Source: JAJKIV01 sp036741775
GTDB taxonomy: Bacteria; Gemmatimonadota; Gemmatimonadetes; Gemmatimonadales; Gemmatimonadaceae
Assembly: GCA_036741775.1 (NCBI GenBank)
Contig: DAINRQ010000024.1
Location: forward strand, 5,104-69,103
Length of the DNA: 64,000 nucleotides
Direction of reading: 5' to 3'
A program made the translations under genes and the position numbers. Shown in pieces: positions 59,622 to 64,000 of this stretch; within the stretch, counting starts at the first letter, position 1; every line of letters begins with the position of its first letter. The notes below the pieces were generated by a model. It worked only from the letters and a program-made list of their open reading frames with translations. It made no database searches and was not told the DNA's origin.

Positions 59622-59667
59622 AAACCTCCACCCGTCTGGCCAGATTTGGCCAGACGGGTGGAGGTTT
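59622..59667. repeat. Exact 20-bp inverted repeat with 6-base loop
   Basis: AAACCTCCACCCGTCTGGCC (59622-59641) and its reverse complement (59648-59667) flank AGATTT. It replaces or interrupts the 5' part of the toxin remnant. It has no similarity to the other repeat families here. Confidence 0.85.
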
Positions 59668-59696
59668 GCCTGCTGTCAACACTGTGAAGTGTTCCA

Positions 59697-59972
59697 CTAG
59701 CTGGACCCTCCAAAGGGGAGCTTCGCCTGGGCCCCCGACGTCTGGCTGCCCTGCGGCTGGTAACCGCGCGTGGTGTCCCGAGGCTCGTAGCCCTTCCATT
59801 CCGTCCCGGCCGGCTCGACTTGTTCTCTCGCATGGTTGTCGACTCGGTTCGTGGTTCCGAAAACCTCGATGTAGGCGATCCGTCCGGCACTCGAGTACAT
59901 ACCGCGTGAGTTCTCGACGCGGATCCAGGGGGGCGCCCATGAAATTGTACGTGCGCTCGAGGTAGAGATCAC
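59697..59972 (-). pseudogene. Gene remnant of unknown type
   Basis: The minus strand encodes W-I-R-V-E-N-S-R-G-M-Y-S-S-A-G-R-I-A-Y-I-E-V-F-G-T-T-N-R-V-D-N and a polar tail Y-Q-P-Q-G-S-Q-T-S-G-A-Q-A-K-L, which reads like the C-terminus of a real protein. The upstream frame D-L-Y-L-E-R-T-Y-N-F-M-G-A-P joins it only through a one-base shift near 59935. Family not recognised. Confidence 0.4.
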
Positions 59973-60104
59973 CGTCAGCCGGCGAGTCGGCTGCGAGTGA
60001 CTGCGGCCCAGTATCCGGAGACCTACTGGCCATCTTTGAGTGTCACGAGGAGTCCGACGCCACCTCCTGGCGGGCGGTCCGCGGGTACCTGCCCTTGCGC
60101 GACG

Positions 60105-62333
60105 TCAGCGGCGATCCGCCGACGCACCCGCGGCCGGCGATGCGCGGCGCCTCGCCTCCAGCGACGCACCGATCACCGACGACAGCACCGGCGCGAGCGA
60201 CTCGGCGTACGCGACCGTGATGTGATTCGCGTCTCGATAGAGCACCTGCCCGCCCCGCATCGGCGGACAGGTCGTCTCGTCGCAGAAGTGGCCATTGAGA
60301 TCGGCGAGCGTCACGCTCGACAGCCCACGAGCCGCCTCGCGCTCGGCCGCCCACAGCTCGTCGCTCAGCGCCGCCGCGCGCGCGCGGCCGCACTGGCTCT
60401 CGTCGTACCAGCGGTGCTCCGCGGCACGGGCGAGACACTCCGGCACGTTGAACCGCATCATCGGCGTGACGCGCAGCCACACCGTTATCGTCCCGGTGGC
60501 ATCCAGTCGGGCGAACGTGCGCCGCAGACCGTCGCGCCACGCGGCCGGCGGGTGCTGCGAGTACCATCCTTCCTGGTCGAGGACCGCCACGTAACCGACC
60601 ATGTTCCCGAGCACGACCACGTCGGGTCGATGCGTGGCGATCCACGTGAGCGCCGCCGATCGCCAGGCGCCACACTCGTGCTCCGTCCTCCGGAGGCGCG
60701 AGTTGAAGAAGGGCACGTCCGCGCTCGGGCACGAGACCTTGATGAGTGTCGTTAGGCGCCAGCCGTGCGCGTCCGCTGCTCGCTCGAGCGCCGGCAGCCA
60801 GTGAGCGGCCTGGGAATCGCCCATCAACACGACTGACGCAGCGGCCGTGGCGGTCGTGTCGCCGAACTCGCAGACGCGCAGGCGCGCGTCGCCCCACCCC
60901 GTCGCGCAGCCTCGCTCGTAGAAAGCGCCCCGCTCGGTCGTCGCGGCGAGCCGCGCGTGGACTGGCTCCGCGAGGGATTGGCGGGCGAGCGCGCGAATGC
61001 CGATTGCACCTCCGACGCTCGCGACCGTCAGAACCGCGGCGCCGGTGAGCGTCACGAGCGGCCGCGGCACCAATCGCACGCTGTGGCGGATCGGGTTCTC
61101 GACGGTTCGGTAGGCCAACCAGGCCACACCCAAGGACCCGAGCGCGCACACGCCGCGCATGGCCGGCGACGCCGACGGGACCGCGACTGCGAGGAACACG
61201 AGTGCCGGCCAGTGCCATAGATACCACGAGTAGGAAAGGCGTCCGATCTGCTGCATCGGGGCGGTGACGAGGACGCGTCCGGCTCCACTCGTGGCCTCCA
61301 CGCCGCCGACGACGAGGATCGCGATCGTCCCGATTACGGGGAGGAGCGCGTTGGTGCCGGGAAACGGCGAGTGGCGGGTGAGGGCGACGGCGCTACCAAC
61401 GACGAGGGCCAGTCCGCCCCACGACATTAGCGCCCGTGTGAGGCGAAGTCGCGGCCCGGCGAGCGAGGAAGATGCGCCGACCAGCGCCGCGAAACCGCCA
61501 ACACCGAACTCCCACGCGCGTGTTGGCGACGCGAAAAAAGCGAGTGGCTGCCGCGTCTCGGTGAGTCTGATGCAGAGGAGGAGCGAGAGCGTCGAGATCG
61601 CGGCGATCACCACCGCAAGGGGGCGCCGCTCTCGCGGGCACCAGCGCGCGGCCGCGAGCGACAGCGGCCAGACCAGGAGGGCGAGCCAGAGCCACCCCCC
61701 GTGCGACAGGCGCCAGGTGGCAAGCGCCAAGACGAGCGTCGCGCCGCCGAGGAGGACCCACCATCGCCACCGGGCGGCGCTCAGGCGGAGCGACGCGAGG
61801 ACGATGAGCGGCCAGACGAAATAGAACTGCTCCTCGACGCCGAGCGACCAGGTGTGAAGCAGGGGGTTGGCACGCGTGTCGGCGGCGAAGTAGTCCGATT
61901 CCGCGAGCGCGAACCAGACATTGCTGGCGTAGAGCGCGGTCGCGGTGGCCGTCGCCGACAGCTGGACACGCTCCAGCGGAGTGAGCACCGCCACGCTCAC
62001 GAGCAGGGTAGCGGCCATCATGACCGCCAGGCCGGGGAGCAGACGCCGCGCACGCCGCGCGTAGAACCCCCGCAGGCTGATCGTCCTCGACCGGTCGACC
62101 TCGTTCGCGAGCAAGCCGGTGATGAGGTAGCCCGAGAGGACGAAGAACACGTCGACGCCAACATACCCGCCGGGCAGCCAGGGCACGCCCGCGTGGTAGC
62201 CAACCACCAGCAGCACGGCGACGGCACGCAGCCCCTCGATGTCCGCGCGGAAATGGCTCGCGGGAGCGTCCCGTTCTTCCGTCAGGACTCCACGGCGACG
62301 TAAGGATCGCGAGGAAGTCGAGGGCATCTCCAT
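60105..62333 (-). CDS. Acyltransferase-3 membrane protein fused to a periplasmic SGNH domain (O-acetyltransferase, OafA type)
   Basis: 742 residues. The N-terminal acyltransferase-3 domain (about 28-390, some ten membrane helices) has F-R-A-D-I-E-G-L-R-A-V-A-V, Y-H-A-G, the family's conserved His, and G-V-D-V-F-F-V-L-S-G-Y-L-I-T. The C-terminal SGNH domain has V-L-M-G-D-S-Q-A-A-H-W (block I Ser), V-V-V-L-G-N-M-V (block III-like Asn) and Y-R-D-A-N-H-I-T (catalytic Asp-His). Such proteins acetylate surface polysaccharides or peptidoglycan. Diverges from the beta-propeller gene. Confidence 0.93.
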   Translation of the reverse strand: MEMPSTSSRSLRRRGVLTEERDAPASHFRADIEGLRAVAVLLVVGYHAGVPWLPGGYVGVDVFFVLSGYLITGLLANEVDRSRTISLRGFYARRARRLLPGLAVMMAATLLVSVAVLTPLERVQLSATATATALYASNVWFALAESDYFAADTRANPLLHTWSLGVEEQFYFVWPLIVLASLRLSAARWRWWVLLGGATLVLALATWRLSHGGWLWLALLVWPLSLAAARWCPRERRPLAVVIAAISTLSLLLCIRLTETRQPLAFFASPTRAWEFGVGGFAALVGASSSLAGPRLRLTRALMSWGGLALVVGSAVALTRHSPFPGTNALLPVIGTIAILVVGGVEATSGAGRVLVTAPMQQIGRLSYSWYLWHWPALVFLAVAVPSASPAMRGVCALGSLGVAWLAYRTVENPIRHSVRLVPRPLVTLTGAAVLTVASVGGAIGIRALARQSLAEPVHARLAATTERGAFYERGCATGWGDARLRVCEFGDTTATAAASVVLMGDSQAAHWLPALERAADAHGWRLTTLIKVSCPSADVPFFNSRLRRTEHECGAWRSAALTWIATHRPDVVVLGNMVGYVAVLDQEGWYSQHPPAAWRDGLRRTFARLDATGTITVWLRVTPMMRFNVPECLARAAEHRWYDESQCGRARAAALSDELWAAEREAARGLSSVTLADLNGHFCDETTCPPMRGGQVLYRDANHITVAYAESLAPVLSSVIGASLEARRRASPAAGASADRR

Positions 62334-62494
62334 ACGGTCGACGCATCATGGTGCGGGGCCGGCGGCCCATTGACTGGCGGGGAGAGACGTACACGTTAGG
62401 GATCGCAAGGTCGACGCGCTACGCCACTGGCGAGGAAACGTTGACCGGCGTGCACTTCATTCCTCTACGAAAATGATCCGAACCGGAGGCTCGT

Positions 62495-63628
62495 ATGCGT
62501 GTCCTCGCCTGTCTCGCTATTGCGGTCGGGTCCGTCCTGTCCGTCGCCGACGCGCAGGCGCCGCTCGCGCGCTGGACCATCAACGCGCAACCAGTCATCA
62601 CGATCGGCCAAAGCGACGCGGACACGAACGCCCTCTTCGTGGCCGTCGCCGGTGCGACGCGACTCCCGAACGGACGCATCCTCGTCGGCGATCGCGGCGA
62701 ATTCACGCTGCGATTATTCTCGCCTAACGGGAAACAGGAGCGGGCATTCGGGCGCAAGGGCTCGGGGCCCGGAGAAGTCAACTACCTCAAATCGATGCTT
62801 CGGTGTGGCGACTCGGTCTTCACGGTCGACATCGACGGCAATCGCACCTCCGTGTTCTCCCTCGACGGGAAATTCGTTCGCATGTTCCGCGTCGGGTCGC
62901 CCCAGGCGGGGCGTCCGCCGTACGACACGGCCTGCAACGCCGGCGGCGTGTTTACCCACCTTGGATGGGAGGTTGCAGCACAAATGCGCGGCGGCGCTTA
63001 CCGTCCGGACGTCCCTTACTGGCTATCGGCGGCTGATAGCGCGGTCCGGCACGTCGTCGGCACGTTTCCGGGTTCGGAGCGCTTCGCGCTGGTCATCGAC
63101 GGTCAGCTTCGCGGTACCAGGCCGTTGCCACTCGGGAGACAGCCAACGTTCGCGCTCGGCGACGACCGCCTATACATCGGTTCGGCAGACAGCTACGAGA
63201 TCAAGTCGTTCGACCTGTCCGGAAAGCCCCTCACGACGATTCGTGCCGCGGTGTCGCCGCGGGCCGTTACCGACGACGACATCGAGTACGCGAGAGAGAT
63301 CGAGATCGCGACGAGCGGCGAACGTGCACGCCAAGGCATCGAACAGCTGTGGACAACGATGCCAATTCCCAAGACGGCACCCGCCCACGCCGCGCTACGA
63401 GTCGATCACTCGGGGAATCTCTGGGTCCAGGACTACCCGCGGGCGAAGGCTCCGATGGTGACGTGGCGCGTGTTCGGCCGCAGCGGATCTCCGGTCGCGC
63501 ATGTGGAGCTCCCGGCACATCTCACGGTGTTCGAGATCGGTGCCGACTACGTGCTCGGCCGTTACCTGGACCCCGAAGAGTCGATTCCTCAGGTCAGGCT
63601 GTATCGGCTGACTCGAGCGGCGCGCTAA
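62495..63628 (+). CDS. Exported six-bladed beta-propeller (NHL-like) protein
   Basis: 377 residues with a signal peptide ending V-A-D-A-Q. Repeated propeller-blade patterns follow: R-L-P-N-G-R-I-L-V-G-D-R-G...L-R-L-F-S-P-N-G-K, the E-R-A-F-G-R-K-G-S-G-P-G-E linker typical of NHL-like proteins, D-S-V-F-T-V-D-I-D-G-N-R-T-S-V-F-S-L-D-G-K-F-V, and D-D-R-L-Y-I-G-S-A-D-S-Y-E-I-K-S-F. GGAGG precedes the ATG. Probably periplasmic binding or sensing; ligand unknown. Confidence 0.82.
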   Translation: MRVLACLAIAVGSVLSVADAQAPLARWTINAQPVITIGQSDADTNALFVAVAGATRLPNGRILVGDRGEFTLRLFSPNGKQERAFGRKGSGPGEVNYLKSMLRCGDSVFTVDIDGNRTSVFSLDGKFVRMFRVGSPQAGRPPYDTACNAGGVFTHLGWEVAAQMRGGAYRPDVPYWLSAADSAVRHVVGTFPGSERFALVIDGQLRGTRPLPLGRQPTFALGDDRLYIGSADSYEIKSFDLSGKPLTTIRAAVSPRAVTDDDIEYAREIEIATSGERARQGIEQLWTTMPIPKTAPAHAALRVDHSGNLWVQDYPRAKAPMVTWRVFGRSGSPVAHVELPAHLTVFEIGADYVLGRYLDPEESIPQVRLYRLTRAAR

Positions 63629-63923
63629 TCGGCGCGGCAGGCTTGGGTGAGGCACGAGGCAGGACGCCACGTGGGCGGAGAAGACTAGGGTTACCCCGAG
63701 TTTCCAACGGCCGGCCAAGCTACGACTGTTCGGTGTCCCGAAACGGTGGAGCTTTCCGGTGTCGCGAATTCGCTGGTGGCGGATCCTTGGCGTGTGGTGG
63801 TCACTCGCCTGACGGACCACCCCCGCCCGATCCTTTAGGCAACTGCATCCGCCGTCACAGGCACCGGCCTCGACGGCAAACATCTTGCGCAGCTGACACC
63901 CGCCTCTACGGCGGAGGTCGGCC
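63629..63923. other. Intergenic stretch without a recognised gene
   Basis: No credible gene. The near-repeats GGTGTCCCGAAAC (63732) and GGTGTCGCGAATTC (63758) are spaced 26 bp apart and could be worn mobile-element or operator half-sites, but I cannot support either. No terminator hairpin is evident after the propeller gene. Confidence 0.35.
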
Positions 63924-64000
63924 GTGCCCGGTCAGGATTGGCCGCGGGGAAACCCGTACAACGATCGGCGCACGCACCTCAACCGACGGGCCAAGGCCGG
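63924..64000 (+). CDS. Start of a gene running off the window (25 codons visible)
   Basis: GTG at 63924 follows GGAGGT by six bases and opens a frame to the end: V-P-G-Q-D-W-P-R-G-N-P-Y-N-D-R-R-T-H-L-N-R-R-A-K-A. The strongly basic, polar start recalls HNH-endonuclease or phage-type proteins, but 25 residues are too few to assign. Confidence 0.45.
   Translation, partial: MPGQDWPRGNPYNDRRTHLNRRAKA

Noticed and set aside
63629..63923. Transposon or IS end near GGTGTCCCGAAAC
   Set aside because: Only two short similar words; no transposase frame or inverted ends can be shown.

Overview
The window is GC-rich chromosomal DNA from a diderm bacterium. Evidence for the cell type is lipoproteins with clear lipoboxes, exported proteins with signal peptides ending in A-Q, an Omp85/D15-like beta-barrel and Ig-like surface lipoproteins. 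Protein style, gene content and FCB-like promoter candidates suggest a member of the Gemmatimonadota or a close relative. This is inference; no rRNA or other marker is present. I found no tRNA, rRNA, CRISPR array, intact transposase or prophage.

Layout. 1-6.7 kb: 3' end of an aminopeptidase-like gene, a UvrD/PcrA helicase and a large Ig-like lipoprotein. 6.8-18.9 kb (minus strand): a lipoate and pyruvate dehydrogenase supercluster (thiO, lipA, pdhA, pdhB, pdhC, a metzincin-type lipoprotein, lpdA, lipB, a small lipoprotein). 19-23.2 kb: two glycosyltransferases coupled to a DUF3108-like protein and an unassigned protein. 23.4-27.7 kb: an unknown protein, a class I glutamine-amidotransferase-like hydrolase, and a coiled-coil protein paired with an outer-membrane barrel. 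27.7-36 kb: a peptide-uptake operon (lplA, a five-gene dipeptide ABC transporter, a POT transporter). 36-41.2 kb: gcvP, gcvH, coaE and folE. 41-46.6 kb: a regulator, tdk, a degenerate DEAD-box protein with an intact-looking DbpA RNA-binding domain, and a small RAM-domain/methyltransferase operon.

46.9-56.7 kb holds the most notable locus. Co-directional genes encode a NurA-like nuclease, a HerA-like ATPase, a small exported protein, Mre11/SbcD, Rad50/SbcC with a zinc hook, and a GNAT protein. This is the gene set of the archaeal DNA end-resection machine (HerA-NurA-Mre11-Rad50) in a bacterial chromosome.

56.9-60 kb is a decayed stretch with several single-base frameshifts, including a broken RelE/Xre-type toxin-antitoxin pair. 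60.1-64 kb has an acyltransferase-3/SGNH O-acetyltransferase, a beta-propeller protein and the start of a gene that runs off the end.

Two window-wide patterns stand out. First, at least seven families of inverted or palindromic intergenic repeats sit mostly at gene ends, and two of them supply C-terminal codons of real proteins. Second, the 7-mer CCTAACG/CGTTAGG recurs about 35 times by hand count, in both orientations, in genes and between them.
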